Made by a program: the position numbers and the translations under genes. Positions 16,837-26,227 of a DNA stretch of 64,000 nucleotides are shown piece by piece. This DNA comes from Microlunatus speluncae (GTDB lineage Bacteria > Actinomycetota > Actinomycetes > Propionibacteriales > Propionibacteriaceae): positions 1-64,000 of the forward strand of contig NZ_VKCZ01000007.1 in assembly GCF_009299835.1 (NCBI RefSeq). The letters are read 5' to 3'. The stretch's first letter is position 1. Each line of letters starts with the position of its first letter. The notes beneath the pieces are model-generated. The model was not told where the DNA came from, made no database searches, and saw only the letters and a list, made by a program, of their open reading frames with translations.

Positions 16837-17556
16837 TCAGGCGGATTCCTCGTTTTCGTCGTCGTCACGCCACTCCACGGCTCGCACCCCGGACACCCGG
16901 GAGACGGCGTCGAGGAGCGCGGCGCCGTCGTGACGGCCCTCGGCGGTCAGGTAGACCCCGACATAGCCCGGATCCGTGCGGTGGCCGGCGGTCCGCAACT
17001 GGGCGATCCGCCACTGGTGGTCGGTGATCACCGCGACGATGTCGCGCAGCAGCCCCGCGCCGTCTCGATACTCCACCCACAGCTCGGATCGCTGGGTCCG
17101 GCGGCGCAGCCGGCTCAGCCGCGGCCCGACGAAGACGACCAGGAAGTGCGAGGCGGTGACCGCGAGGGCCAGGATGAACAATCCCCCACCGCAGGCCATG
17201 CCGACCGCGGCGGTCAGCCAGATCGACGCGGCCGTGGTCAGGCCGCGTACCGCGTCGGAGCGGAAGACGATGATGCCGGCGCCGAGGAAGCCGATCCCGG
17301 ACACGATCTGCGCGGCCACCCGGCTCGGATCGAGCCCGATGCCCGGGTCGCCGAGCAAGTCGCTGAAGCCGTACTTCGACACCAGCATGAACAACGCGGA
17401 CCCGATCCCGACCAACGCATGCGTACGCACTCCCGCTTGCTTGCCGCGGAACTGTCGCTCCAGCCCGATCACCATCGACAAGATCAACGCGACGCCCAGA
17501 TGGGGCAGCAGCTGCACCTGGGCCAGCCAGAGGGAGGAGGAGAGGTCGGTCGGCAT
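16837..17556 (-). CDS. MgtC/SapB-family membrane protein
   Basis: A 239-residue protein with four to five N-terminal transmembrane helices and a C-terminal ACT-like soluble domain from about 160. The MgtC signature is clear: GLERQFRGKQAGVRTHALVG, followed by GIGFLGAGIIV and TTAASIWLTAAVGMACG. Family members modulate Mg2+ homeostasis, membrane potential and F-ATPase. ATG 17556 is chosen instead of GTG 17598, which would add 14 residues without a ribosome site. It ends 26 bases before the molybdate operon in the same direction. It diverges from a P-loop kinase. Confidence 0.85.
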   Translation of the reverse strand: MPTDLSSSLWLAQVQLLPHLGVALILSMVIGLERQFRGKQAGVRTHALVGIGSALFMLVSKYGFSDLLGDPGIGLDPSRVAAQIVSGIGFLGAGIIVFRSDAVRGLTTAASIWLTAAVGMACGGGLFILALAVTASHFLVVFVGPRLSRLRRRTQRSELWVEYRDGAGLLRDIVAVITDHQWRIAQLRTAGHRTDPGYVGVYLTAEGRHDGAALLDAVSRVSGVRAVEWRDDDENEESA

Positions 17557-17684
17557 TCGGGTCAGATTACTCACCAACCGGGAGATCGGTTCCGGCACGC
17601 CGTTTCATACGGCACGAAACAATCTCGCCCCACGCCGCGTAACCGGCTGCCAAAGCGTCCAGGTGTGGTGAAGAATGGTCGCCC

Positions 17685-18236
17685 GTGGGGGAGCAGAGTC
17701 AGGAAGGAACAGGCGGCCGGGTGATCGTGATCACCGGAGCAATGGCCGCGGGCAAATCGACGGTAGCCGAGCTGCTGGCCAGCCGACTGCCCGCTTCGGT
17801 GCACGTGCGCGGCGACGTGTTCCGCAAGATGGTGGTCAACGGGCGGGCGGAGATGACGCCGCAGGCGACCCGGGAGGCGCTGGATCAGCTGCAGCTGCGC
17901 TACGAGCTGGCCGGTCACACCGCCGATCGCTTCGCCGATCAAGGTTTCGACGCGATCGTGCAGGACGTGATCATCGGGCCTGACCTGGCCGGCTTCATCG
18001 AGCTGATCAAGACGCCGCGTCGCTATCTGGTGGTGCTGTCACCGACCGTGTCGGCGCTGGAGCTGCGGGAGGCCCAGCGGACCAAGGCCGGCTATCACAG
18101 CTTCTCGCCGCTGCAACTGGACGACCTGCTGCGCCGCGAGACCGCCCGGATCGGCTACTGGCTCGACTCCAGCGCCCAGTCCCCCGACGAAACCGTCGAC
18201 GACATCCTGGCCAACCTTGACAGGGCCGCCGTCTGA
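17685..18236 (+). CDS. AAA_33-type P-loop kinase
   Basis: A 183-residue nucleotide-binding protein. Walker A is GAMAAGKST near residue 18. HVRGDVFRKM and DAIVQDVII correspond to the substrate-binding and Walker-B-like strands of chloramphenicol phosphotransferase/zeta-toxin-like small kinases, and REAQRTKAGYHSF forms a lid-type region. The phosphate acceptor is unknown. The GTG at 17685 gives 12 residues before the first strand; GTG 17721 is an alternative. It is monocistronic and its stop almost abuts the convergent sulfatase stop (one base apart). Confidence 0.75.
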   Translation: MGEQSQEGTGGRVIVITGAMAAGKSTVAELLASRLPASVHVRGDVFRKMVVNGRAEMTPQATREALDQLQLRYELAGHTADRFADQGFDAIVQDVIIGPDLAGFIELIKTPRRYLVVLSPTVSALELREAQRTKAGYHSFSPLQLDDLLRRETARIGYWLDSSAQSPDETVDDILANLDRAAV

Positions 18237-18237
18237 G

Positions 18238-19743
18238 TCAGGCGACGGCGATGCGGGGATAGCGGCTGCGTTCGCGGGCCAGTTCGGCGTTCAGGAAGCG
18301 CTCGGTCAGCTCGGCACGGATCGTTGCATAGCCGGGGTCGTCGAAGCGATTACGGTGCTCGCCGGGGTCGTCGGCCAGATCGAACAGCTCGCCGTACGGT
18401 TGATCACGATGGACCGTGATCTTGTAACGGTCCTCGACGTACGTGCGCACGTGCACCCGGGTCGGCTGGTGCCGGTTCTCCACCAGAGCATGATCACGAA
18501 CGGCGTCCACCGCTCCGGTCCAGGCCGGCCACTGATCAAGACCCTGCATCCGCTCCGGCACCTGCAGCCCGGCCGCGGCGAGGAAGGTCGGCGCGTAGTC
18601 GACCAGGCTCTGCAACGCACTCGTCTGCCGGCCGGCCGGGACTCCGGCGGCACGGACGATCATCGGGATCCGGATCAGATCCTCGTAGTGGAAGGCGCCC
18701 TTGGCGGTCAGCCCGTGTTGCCCGAGGAAGTGACCATGATCGGTGGTGAAGACGATGATCGTCGACTCGGTCAGGCCCAACCGGTCCAGCGCGGCCAAGA
18801 TCGTTCCGACCCCGGCGTCGATGAAGCTGATCATGCCGTAGTAGGTGGCGACGTTGCGCCGCAGCTCGGCCTCGTCGATCAGGTGCGAATGAAAGCCGTG
18901 ATTCTCATACGGTGTTTCCTGCCAGGGTGAGAAATCGGGCCGCTGCTGCTGGGTCAGTCCGAACCAGGGCGGCATCGCGTCCAGCTCCCCCGGCACCAGT
19001 CGACCGATCGGCACGTCGGCCGGGTCGTACAGCGACGCCCACGGCTCCGGCACCAGATAGGGCGGATGCGGATCCTGGAAGCTGGCCCAGGTGAAGAAGT
19101 TCTCGCCGGCCGCCGCGGCCCGCTCGATCGCGGCCACCGACCGCTCGGCGACGAAGGTCGTGTAGTGGTGCTCCTCCGGCAGCCGCCAGCGGTGCTTCGG
19201 GCCGGGCCGGCCGTTGTCGCTGCGGAAGTAGTCGCGCCAGTCGGTCAGCCCGCGGCTCTCCATCCACAGCGCGTAGTGCTGCCCGGCCCACGCCTCGTCG
19301 GCATGGTTGCGCGCCAGCTCGATGTGATCGAAGCCGTAATAGGGGCCATGGAACTCACGCCAGAAGTCAAGATCACGAAGCCGCGGCGGCGCCTCCAGCG
19401 AGGTCTGCTCCGGATTCGAGGCCAACGGCTGGAAATGCGCCTTGCCGATCAGCGAGCTCGCATAGCCGGCCCCGGACAGCAGCCCCGACACGGTCGGCAG
19501 CTCCTCGTCCAGCTTCGTGCCGATGGTCCAGCAACCATGGCTGGACGGGTATTGCCCGGTGATGATCGACGACCGCGACGGCGAGCACAGCGGATTGGGA
19601 CAGTAGGCCCGGTCGAATCGGGTGCCGGCGGCGGCCAGCCGATCCAGATTCGGCGTCTGCAGCACCGGATTCGTCACGCCGAGGCACTCGAAATGGTGCT
19701 GGTCGGTGGTGATCAGCAGGATGTTCGGGCGGTCGCCGCTCAT
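18238..19743 (-). CDS. Sulfatase (arylsulfatase family, cysteine type)
   Basis: A 501-residue type I sulfatase that hydrolyses sulfate esters. Cys53 in CSPSR is the residue converted to formylglycine, followed by the SSIITGQYP motif. Asp/His metal ligands appear in LLITTDQHH and in FTTDHGHFLGQHG. There is no signal peptide, so it may act in the cytoplasm or be activated there by a formylglycine-generating enzyme encoded elsewhere. The ATG at 19743 has an AGGGGA ribosome site. It diverges from the LuxR-family regulator, with a palindrome in the shared gap. The substrate could be a sulfated sugar or choline-type ester, not resolvable here. Confidence 0.85.
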   Translation of the reverse strand: MSGDRPNILLITTDQHHFECLGVTNPVLQTPNLDRLAAAGTRFDRAYCPNPLCSPSRSSIITGQYPSSHGCWTIGTKLDEELPTVSGLLSGAGYASSLIGKAHFQPLASNPEQTSLEAPPRLRDLDFWREFHGPYYGFDHIELARNHADEAWAGQHYALWMESRGLTDWRDYFRSDNGRPGPKHRWRLPEEHHYTTFVAERSVAAIERAAAAGENFFTWASFQDPHPPYLVPEPWASLYDPADVPIGRLVPGELDAMPPWFGLTQQQRPDFSPWQETPYENHGFHSHLIDEAELRRNVATYYGMISFIDAGVGTILAALDRLGLTESTIIVFTTDHGHFLGQHGLTAKGAFHYEDLIRIPMIVRAAGVPAGRQTSALQSLVDYAPTFLAAAGLQVPERMQGLDQWPAWTGAVDAVRDHALVENRHQPTRVHVRTYVEDRYKITVHRDQPYGELFDLADDPGEHRNRFDDPGYATIRAELTERFLNAELARERSRYPRIAVA

Positions 19744-19824
19744 GCTTCCCCTCGTCGTCCGATCGGCCGCGTCCGGCCCTTCCGGCACCGTAGCGGCGAT
19801 CCCGGCGGCCGGGGGCGCCGGATT

Positions 19825-19845
19825 CCGGTCCGTGGTACGGACCGG
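19825..19845. promoter_or_regulatory. Perfect palindrome between sulfatase and LuxR genes
   Basis: CCGGTCCGT-GGT-ACGGACCGG (9-bp arms, 3-base spacer) lies midway in the 136-base divergent gap. It is a candidate operator for the adjacent LuxR/LAL regulator acting on the sulfatase, on itself, or on both. Confidence 0.6.
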
Positions 19846-19879
19846 TGCGTCTCAAAATCGCGAGTGGGATGTCGGTGCG

Positions 19880-22813
19880 GTGAGCCATGATGGGTCGGTG
19901 ACCGTGACCTCGCCGGCTTCGCCGTCGGCTGCCGACCGTGGCCGGCTGGACGCGCGTCCGCTGGTCGGGCGGACGGGCGAGTTGCAGCGCCTGCTCCAAC
20001 TGATCGGCCTGCCGAACGGGCGGCCGGGCGGGCTGGTGGTGCTGTCCGGTGATGCGGGGATCGGCAAGTCGCGGATCGTCTCGGCGGCGATCGGCGTCGC
20101 GGCCGACCGCGGCTGGCGGGTGGCGCTGGGCCAGTGCATGGATCTCGGCCGCAGCCCGCTGCCGTACCTGCCGTTCGTGGAGGCCATCGGCCGGCTGGCC
20201 GCGACCGAGGAGGGGCAGCGGCTGATCGAGCGGCATCCGGGGGTGCGGCCGTTGGTTCCCCGATCTTCCGACGGTACGGCTCCGCAACCCGACCGCGGCG
20301 CCCTGTTCGAAGCGGTGCACGCCATCATGACCGACCTGGCCGCCGAGCGGCCGTTGCTGCTGGTGATCGAGGATGTGCACTGGGCCGACTGGTCCAGCCT
20401 GGAGCTGATCAGTTTCCTGCTGACCCGGCCGTTCCCGACTCCGGTGTCGATCATCGTCACCTACCGGTCCGACGATCTGCACCGGCGGCATCCGCTGCGC
20501 CCGGTGGCGTCGGGCTGGATCCAACTCCCCGCGGTCGAGCGGCTCGAGCTCGGCCCGCTGCCCGACGAGGCGATCCGGGAGCTGGCCACCGGGCTGCGGG
20601 CCGGGCTGTCGGACGCGGAGCTGGCCCGAGTGATCGACCGGGCCGAAGGCAACGCGTTCTTCACCGAGGAGTTGATCGCGGCCGGCACGGTCCCCGGCGG
20701 GGTGCCCGATGATCTTGCCGATCTGCTGATCCTGCGGCTCGATCAGCTGGAGCCGGATGCCCGGCAGGTGGTCCGGTCGGCGGCGGTAGCCGGCCGTCGG
20801 GTCAGTCACGAGGTGTTGCAGGAGGTCACCGACCTGGAGCCGGCCGAGCTCGACCAGGCGCTGCGCAACGCGGTCGAGCGGTTCGTCCTGGTCAGCGACC
20901 GGTCCGACACCTACGCCTTCCGCCATGCACTGTTGGCCGAGGCGGTCTATCAGGATCTGCTGCCCGGCGAGCGGGTCCGGCTGCACACCGCGTACGTCCG
21001 CGCCCTGCGTGATCATCCGCGGGCGACCGCGGCCGATCTGGCCCGGCATGCCCGCGCGGCTCATGATCATGAAACCGCGCTGTCGGCCGGGCTGCGGGCG
21101 GCCGACGAGGCGGTGACGATGGGCGGGCCGGACGAGGCGCTGCACCACTATCTCGCCGTGCTCGAGCTGATCGCCGATCCCCGCGTCGAGTCGGCGGTCG
21201 ACGCGGTCGACATCACCGTCCGGGCGGCGACCGCCGCGGTGTCGGCCGGGATGCCGGAGCGGGCCGTGACCCTGGTCCAAGATCAACTGGCGCACCTGCC
21301 GGCCGACCACGGCCCGCTGGTCCGGGCCCGGCTGCTGCAGTCCCTGGCCGCCGCGGCCGCACTGACCGACCTGAACGTCGACGTGCTGGCGGTGACCACC
21401 GAGGCCCTGACACTGGTCCCGGCCGAGCCGGACAGCGAGTTGCGCTGCCGGGTGCTCCGCGCCCACGCGCAGGCGCTGGCCGACCGGTCCCGGCATGGCG
21501 AGTCCACCGGTTGGGCCGAGGAGGCCTTGGCCATGGCCGAGCGGCTCGGCCTGGCCGAGATCGCCAGCGACGTAGCCGCCCTGCTGGCCAAGCTCCAGGA
21601 TCGCCTCGGCAACACGGAGGCGTCCGAGGCTGCGCTGCGGCAGATCGTCACTGACGCGCGGGCCCGGGGCGACGCGACCGAGCTGCGGGCGCTCTATCAC
21701 CTGGGCGGGATCCACTACGAGCGCGGCGAGGTGGCCGAGGCGCTGGAGTTCTATCTGCGTGGGGCCGAGCGGGCCGTCGAGACGGGGCGGCGGTACGCGC
21801 CGTACGGCATGGACGCGAGGATCGTCGCCGCCCTCTCCGCCTACACACTCGGCCGGTGGGATCAGGTGCTGCAGATCGTCGACACCACCGGGGAGCGGCC
21901 GCCGATGGTGGCCGACGCGGCCATGGCGGCGATCGCCATGTATGTCGCCGCGGGGCGCGGTGAGTCGTCCGGGCTCCGGCTGCAGGCCCGGGCCAACCGG
22001 GCCTGGGGCACCGACGCGGTGGTGTCGCTCTATGCCGGCGGCGCGTCGATGGACCTCTACGGCCAGCTCGGCGATCTCGATCAGGTCTGGCACCAGCATC
22101 AGCGGCTGGCCGACGAGTTGGACGCGATCTGGACCGATGTCCAGGCGAAGATCCGGCTCGGCGCGATCATGATCGGCATCGCCGCCGACCTGACCGGCTG
22201 CGACGAGGCGGACCGGAAGCGGTGGACCGACCGGGCCGACTGGCTGATGGGGCAGATCGAGCTGATCGTCGCGGACGCCGAACGGCGCCGCCCGCTCGGC
22301 GCGGAGAGCCGGGCCTGGCAGTTGCGGGCCCGGGCCGAGCGGTTTCGCCTCGACGCCCGGCTCGGCCTGTCGGTCGACCAGGCCGCCACGGTCGAAGCCT
22401 GGCGGGAGTCCGTCGAGGGCTTCGAACGATTCCCCAACGTGCCCGAGCTGACCCGGAGCCGGATCCGACTGGCCGCCGCCCTGCGCCAGGCCGGCGCGAT
22501 CGAGGAGAGCCGTCAGGTCGCCGCCCAGGCCCAGGAGGTCGCCGAGCAGCTCGGCGCCCGCCCGATGCTGGCCGAGCTGGCCGCGCTGGAGCCGCCGGTC
22601 GCCGATCACCCCGGCGCGAGCCCGCTGACCCCGCGGGAGCTCGAGGTGCTGGCCCTGGTCGCCGAGGGTCTGAGCAACCGCGAGGTCGGCCTGAAGCTCT
22701 TCATCAGCACCAAAACCGCCAGCGTCCACGTCTCCAACATCCTGACCAAGCTCGGTGCCGGCACCCGGACCGAAGCGGCCGCCCTGGGCCGCCGCCTCGG
22801 CCTGCTCGGCTGA
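19880..22813 (+). CDS. LAL-family (MalT-like) LuxR transcriptional regulator
   Basis: A 977-residue large ATP-binding regulator. Residues about 28-250 are an AAA/NACHT-like ATPase with Walker A SGDAGIGKS (56-64) and Walker B LLLVIEDVHWADWSS. The middle part is helical TPR-like repeats. The last 65 residues are a LuxR HTH (LTPRELEVLALVAEGLSNREV... VHVSNILTKLGA). LAL proteins are transcriptional activators needing ATP and an inducer. Start is GTG 19880 or GTG 19898; the region upstream contains the palindrome. Divergence from the sulfatase suggests it controls that gene, which is inference. Confidence 0.85.
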   Translation: MSHDGSVTVTSPASPSAADRGRLDARPLVGRTGELQRLLQLIGLPNGRPGGLVVLSGDAGIGKSRIVSAAIGVAADRGWRVALGQCMDLGRSPLPYLPFVEAIGRLAATEEGQRLIERHPGVRPLVPRSSDGTAPQPDRGALFEAVHAIMTDLAAERPLLLVIEDVHWADWSSLELISFLLTRPFPTPVSIIVTYRSDDLHRRHPLRPVASGWIQLPAVERLELGPLPDEAIRELATGLRAGLSDAELARVIDRAEGNAFFTEELIAAGTVPGGVPDDLADLLILRLDQLEPDARQVVRSAAVAGRRVSHEVLQEVTDLEPAELDQALRNAVERFVLVSDRSDTYAFRHALLAEAVYQDLLPGERVRLHTAYVRALRDHPRATAADLARHARAAHDHETALSAGLRAADEAVTMGGPDEALHHYLAVLELIADPRVESAVDAVDITVRAATAAVSAGMPERAVTLVQDQLAHLPADHGPLVRARLLQSLAAAAALTDLNVDVLAVTTEALTLVPAEPDSELRCRVLRAHAQALADRSRHGESTGWAEEALAMAERLGLAEIASDVAALLAKLQDRLGNTEASEAALRQIVTDARARGDATELRALYHLGGIHYERGEVAEALEFYLRGAERAVETGRRYAPYGMDARIVAALSAYTLGRWDQVLQIVDTTGERPPMVADAAMAAIAMYVAAGRGESSGLRLQARANRAWGTDAVVSLYAGGASMDLYGQLGDLDQVWHQHQRLADELDAIWTDVQAKIRLGAIMIGIAADLTGCDEADRKRWTDRADWLMGQIELIVADAERRRPLGAESRAWQLRARAERFRLDARLGLSVDQAATVEAWRESVEGFERFPNVPELTRSRIRLAAALRQAGAIEESRQVAAQAQEVAEQLGARPMLAELAALEPPVADHPGASPLTPRELEVLALVAEGLSNREVGLKLFISTKTASVHVSNILTKLGAGTRTEAAALGRRLGLLG

Positions 22814-23509
22814 CCCCGGTTCCAGCTCGCGCCGATCCTCTACCTGTCAGGTTTGGGTGGGCGTCGGGATCCGGGCCGCCAGTGACGTGGACTGCGCGGC
22901 GCGCGTCGAGGCCCGCCAGTCACTCCCTCGCCGCGTCCGTACGCCCTCCGGCGCTCGCCGAGGGTGACGATTCCGGCTAATCCGACGATCTCGAGTGGCC
23001 AAGTCGGCCGTCAACTGCCCCGGATCGCCGAGTGGGACGATAGCGACGCAGAAGTGTCTGACCGGCGTCGCTACCGTCACACTCGACGCCGCCGGACCGG
23101 CAGTCGGCCGCCAAGACCGCCCACCGCGGAACCTACCCTCCCTTGCTGCGTCCGTAATCCCTCCCTCCACGCTGACGAAACGACTACGCGAACTCGGCGA
23201 ACGCCCACCTAGGTCTCGCGCGCCGGGCTGAGACTTCGGAGACTTTCTCGGCAGCAAAGTGGGCCAGGTTGAGCGCTGCGTGCGTTGGATCCGCCCGCGT
23301 GCAGCCCTGCGGGCGACGAACGTCGAGTTGCGACCTGAGCTCGGCGATCTCGCGCGGCCAACTCGGCCCTCGCCGACATACCCGACCGTGAATCTTCGAG
23401 TGGGACGAAAACGACGCAAGAGCGCCAGACCGGCGTCGCTACCGTCACACTCGACGCCGCCAGACCGGTAGCCCGGCGGGCGGACGACCACCTTGAGGCG
23501 TCGGCCGGG
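22814..23509. repeat. Noncoding region with an imperfect direct repeat of about 115 bp
   Basis: No gene is supported in these 696 bases between two convergent genes. Two related segments lie at about 22987-23100 and 23345-23468. Both begin with GATCTCG..GGCCAA.TCGGCC and continue with GAGTGGGACGA. They end in the shared block CCGGCGTCGCTACCGTCAC followed by ACTCGACGCCGCC. Inside each copy GGCGTCG and CGACGCC can pair. Between them are GC-rich Arg/Ser-like frames with no start or homology. It may be the remains of a duplicated intergenic element or an unrecognised structured RNA. Confidence 0.6.
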
Positions 23510-25531
23510 TCAGTAGGTCAGGTCGAGCGAGTAGAGGCCGGCTTGCCAGGCGGCCCAGCCGAAGGCCAGCAGGGCCAGCACGATCAGCAGGTTGGCGATC
23601 GTGCCGAACACCCCGCCTCGGTGCCGGATCGTGCCGATCACCTGGCCGACGGCGGGCACCAGGGCGAGCACCGGCAGCACGGTGATCACCTGAACCGCAC
23701 GGATCACCCCATCGGCCACCGGAAGGGTCAGCCCGATCAGCGTGGTCACGGTGAACCAGCCGAGCAGTGCGAGCGGGATGGTCAACAGGCCGAGGTGGGT
23801 CAGGGTGCGCAGCCGACGCCGCGCAGCCGACCAGGAACCCAGGTCGACCCCGTGCCGGCGGCGGACTATCGCGCCGATCGGCCAGGCGATCAAGATCAAC
23901 GCGGCCCAGCCGACGGCGAAGATCACGACCGGCAGGACGGCCCGCCAGGCCGGAGCGGCCGGCAGCAGGACGTGCGCCGGATCCATCCCGATCGCCGCGA
24001 CCTGGCCGTTGTCGATGTCCATCGCCAGCCTGCGGTCGCCACCGATCTCCTGCCACAACCAGAGTTCGTCGGTGGCCTCGATCTCCTGCAGTCGCAACGG
24101 ATGGCCGCCGGAGGTGGCGAGGGCGGGCAGACTGATCGTGCCGTCACCGTTGTCGGTCACCCGAAGCTGCTGGATCGCTGTCGAGAGGCGCAGGAAGGAG
24201 CTGTCCGATCGCCGGGAGATCAGGTACGCGCCGGCGGCGCGGGCCGCGTGCTCGGCCGAGCTGGCGGTGGCCGGCGGCGTCGGCTGCGCCGCCGAGGGGT
24301 GATAGCGCTCGACGAACTGCTCGACCAGAGTGGTCCGTAGGGTCGCCGTACCGTCGGGAGCCCGGCCGTTGCCGTTGACCGAGACGAAGATCCCGGTGCC
24401 GTGCTCGGGCAGCAGGGCGAGCTGACTGTGGAAGACGCCGGTGTCGCCGCCGTGCGCGGCGATCTGCTGGCCACGATGCTCCAGCAGGAAGAAGCCGACG
24501 CCCATCTGATCCGCGCCGGCCAGCCCGCCCAGGCTCTCCGGCCCGAGGGCCGGCTGCTGCATCGTCTGCAGGCTCTCCGGCCGCAGCAGGGCCGGGGCGT
24601 CACCGGCCGGACGACCGAGCAGGCTGAGCATGAACAGCCCGAGGTCGTGGCCGGTGGCCGACAGCGCGCCGGCCGGGGCCGGACCGAGCACCTCGAAGCC
24701 GATCGGGGGTGTGCCGATCGACCGGTAGCCGCGGGCCAGCCGGCTCGCGTCCGCCGCCGGCAGCGGCTGGGCGAAGGTCGACTCGGTCATCCCGGCCCGG
24801 TCCAGCACCTGGGCCCGGGCGTAGTCCGCGTACGGCATCCCGGCGACCCGCTGAACGATGTAGGCGGCCAGCGAGTTGGACCAGTTGGAGTAGGCCGGAA
24901 CGGTGCCCGGGCGGTAGATCTGCTCGGGCTGGTCGACCGAGACCTCGGTCCGCAGGTCGGGCTCCGGAGTGCCTTCCGGCAGGATCACGCCGCGGTTGCG
25001 GTCCTCGTACCCGGCGGAGTGGCTGAGCAGGTGGCGCAGCGTCACCGGCTCGTCGAAGGTCTTCCGGAGCTCGAAGTCGAGATAGCCCTGGATGTCGGCG
25101 TCCAGGTCGAGCTTCCCGGCCTGCACCTGCTGCATCACGGCCGTCGCGGTGACGAGCTTGGACACCGAGCCGACCCGGAACAGGGTGCGGGCCGGGTCGA
25201 CCAACACCGGCGGCCGGTCGCCCTCGCCCAGGTCGGCGGCGCCGAAGCCGCGCTCGGTGACGATCTTCCCGTCCGCGACCACGGTGACCACGGCGCCGGG
25301 CAGCGCCTCCCGCTGCAGCGCGGTCGGCACCAGTCCGTCGAGCCAGTCGTCGACGTCGGCCCGGGTCAGGTCGCCCTTGACGTTCGGAGCGGTCGGTGGG
25401 GTGATCCGCGGCCCCATGGCGGGCAGCGAGCAGCCGGCGAGCGCCAGCAGCGGAATCAGCACCGCCAACAGCACGGCCGGCAGACCGGCACGCCGGCCGG
25501 GCCTGGTCGGTGCTGGTCGGAAGTCGATCAT
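23510..25531 (-). CDS. Membrane-anchored serine hydrolase, beta-lactamase/PBP fold
   Basis: A 673-residue lipoprotein (lipobox LAGC, Cys34) of the class C beta-lactamase/D-peptidase family. Catalytic motifs are Ser122-V-S-Lys125 (SVSK), Tyr214-S-Asn216 (YSN) and HGG (AHGGDTG). Residues from about 545 to the end carry four to five transmembrane helices. This combination of extracellular esterase domain and C-terminal membrane anchor is common in actinobacteria and resembles FmtA/EstB-like proteins rather than true beta-lactamases. ATG 25531 overlaps the TetR stop (ATGA), so the TetR protein probably governs its expression. Confidence 0.85.
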   Translation of the reverse strand: MIDFRPAPTRPGRRAGLPAVLLAVLIPLLALAGCSLPAMGPRITPPTAPNVKGDLTRADVDDWLDGLVPTALQREALPGAVVTVVADGKIVTERGFGAADLGEGDRPPVLVDPARTLFRVGSVSKLVTATAVMQQVQAGKLDLDADIQGYLDFELRKTFDEPVTLRHLLSHSAGYEDRNRGVILPEGTPEPDLRTEVSVDQPEQIYRPGTVPAYSNWSNSLAAYIVQRVAGMPYADYARAQVLDRAGMTESTFAQPLPAADASRLARGYRSIGTPPIGFEVLGPAPAGALSATGHDLGLFMLSLLGRPAGDAPALLRPESLQTMQQPALGPESLGGLAGADQMGVGFFLLEHRGQQIAAHGGDTGVFHSQLALLPEHGTGIFVSVNGNGRAPDGTATLRTTLVEQFVERYHPSAAQPTPPATASSAEHAARAAGAYLISRRSDSSFLRLSTAIQQLRVTDNGDGTISLPALATSGGHPLRLQEIEATDELWLWQEIGGDRRLAMDIDNGQVAAIGMDPAHVLLPAAPAWRAVLPVVIFAVGWAALILIAWPIGAIVRRRHGVDLGSWSAARRRLRTLTHLGLLTIPLALLGWFTVTTLIGLTLPVADGVIRAVQVITVLPVLALVPAVGQVIGTIRHRGGVFGTIANLLIVLALLAFGWAAWQAGLYSLDLTY

Positions 25532-26175
25532 CGGGGGTCCTCCTCGGACTCGTCGGCTGGGGTCGGAGAGTCGGGGCCCGGGGCCGGGGCCAGGATCAAG
25601 GGCAGCACCCGCAGGCCGATGGCGGCCAGGTCGTCGACCGGCGCGTGACTGGCGCGCAGCGCGCCGATCCCGGCCTGGACGGCCATGAACAGCTCGGCCC
25701 TGGCCCGGGCCTCGGCCTCGGACAAGCCCGGATCGGTGGCCCGGAGGGCGTCGCCGAGCAGGCCGCGCAGGACGTCGAACTGCTCCGCCAGCCGTTCCGC
25801 CACCAGCGGATTGCGGGAGCCCTCGGCCACGATCTCGGAGTTCAGCCCGGCCCGTTCGATCGGCCCCTCGGCCTGTTGCCGGATCGCGTCGCCGAGCACC
25901 ATGGCCATCGCGGCGCGGTCGCGGGGCTCGGCGAAGACCTCGGCGTTGACGCGTTCCCGGGCCAGGGTGGCCTCGATGATGATCGCTTCCTTGTTGTCCA
26001 GATATTGGTAGAGCGAGCCGACGCTCATCCCGACCTCGTCGGCGATCTGCTGCATCGAGGTGTGGTGGATCCCGTGCCGGGCGAACAGCGTGATCGCGGC
26101 GATCACGATCCGCGTCCGCTGCTCCTCCCGGCGCCGGCGTACGGCCGGTGAATCCTTGCTCGGCTGGGGCCCCAC
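25528..26175 (-). CDS. TetR-family repressor
   Basis: A 215-residue regulator with an N-terminal TetR HTH (IVIAAITLFARHGIHHTSM... GMSVGSLYQYLDNKE) and a helical ligand domain. The GTG at 26175 is preferred over ATG 26208. It has GGAGG five bases upstream, whereas the longer form would start inside a perfect operator-like dyad (26194-26211). It heads a two-gene operon with the membrane hydrolase (4-base overlap). The Asp/Glu/Pro-rich tail is variable in the family. It should autorepress, with an unknown ligand, perhaps a cell-wall or antibiotic-like compound. Confidence 0.85.
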   Translation of the reverse strand: MGPQPSKDSPAVRRRREEQRTRIVIAAITLFARHGIHHTSMQQIADEVGMSVGSLYQYLDNKEAIIIEATLARERVNAEVFAEPRDRAAMAMVLGDAIRQQAEGPIERAGLNSEIVAEGSRNPLVAERLAEQFDVLRGLLGDALRATDPGLSEAEARARAELFMAVQAGIGALRASHAPVDDLAAIGLRVLPLILAPAPGPDSPTPADESEEDPR

Positions 26176-26180
26176 GGCAT

Positions 26181-26185
26181 CCTCC
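26181..26185 (-). promoter_or_regulatory. Ribosome-binding site deciding the TetR start
   Basis: GGAGG is followed by five bases (ATGCC) and then GTG 26175. It supports the shorter TetR protein. Confidence 0.75.
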
Positions 26186-26193
26186 CGATGATG

Positions 26194-26211
26194 TGAATGA
26201 GGGTTCATTCA
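26194..26211. promoter_or_regulatory. TetR operator-like palindrome
   Basis: TGAATGA-GGGT-TCATTCA is a perfect 7-bp dyad with a 4-base spacer, 19 bases upstream of the TetR start. It is the obvious autoregulatory site of the TetR-hydrolase operon. Confidence 0.75.
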
Positions 26212-26227
26212 TATCATGACCGCGGAG

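Noticed and set aside
22964..23491. Small genes in the 22814-23509 gap
   Set aside because: Several short frames exist on both strands, but all are Arg/Ser/Pro-rich, cross the direct repeat and lack a ribosome site.
23510..25531. Beta-lactamase antibiotic resistance gene
   Set aside because: The SxxK/YxN/HGG motifs and C-terminal membrane helices fit the wider esterase/peptidase family. Nothing indicates beta-lactam hydrolysis.
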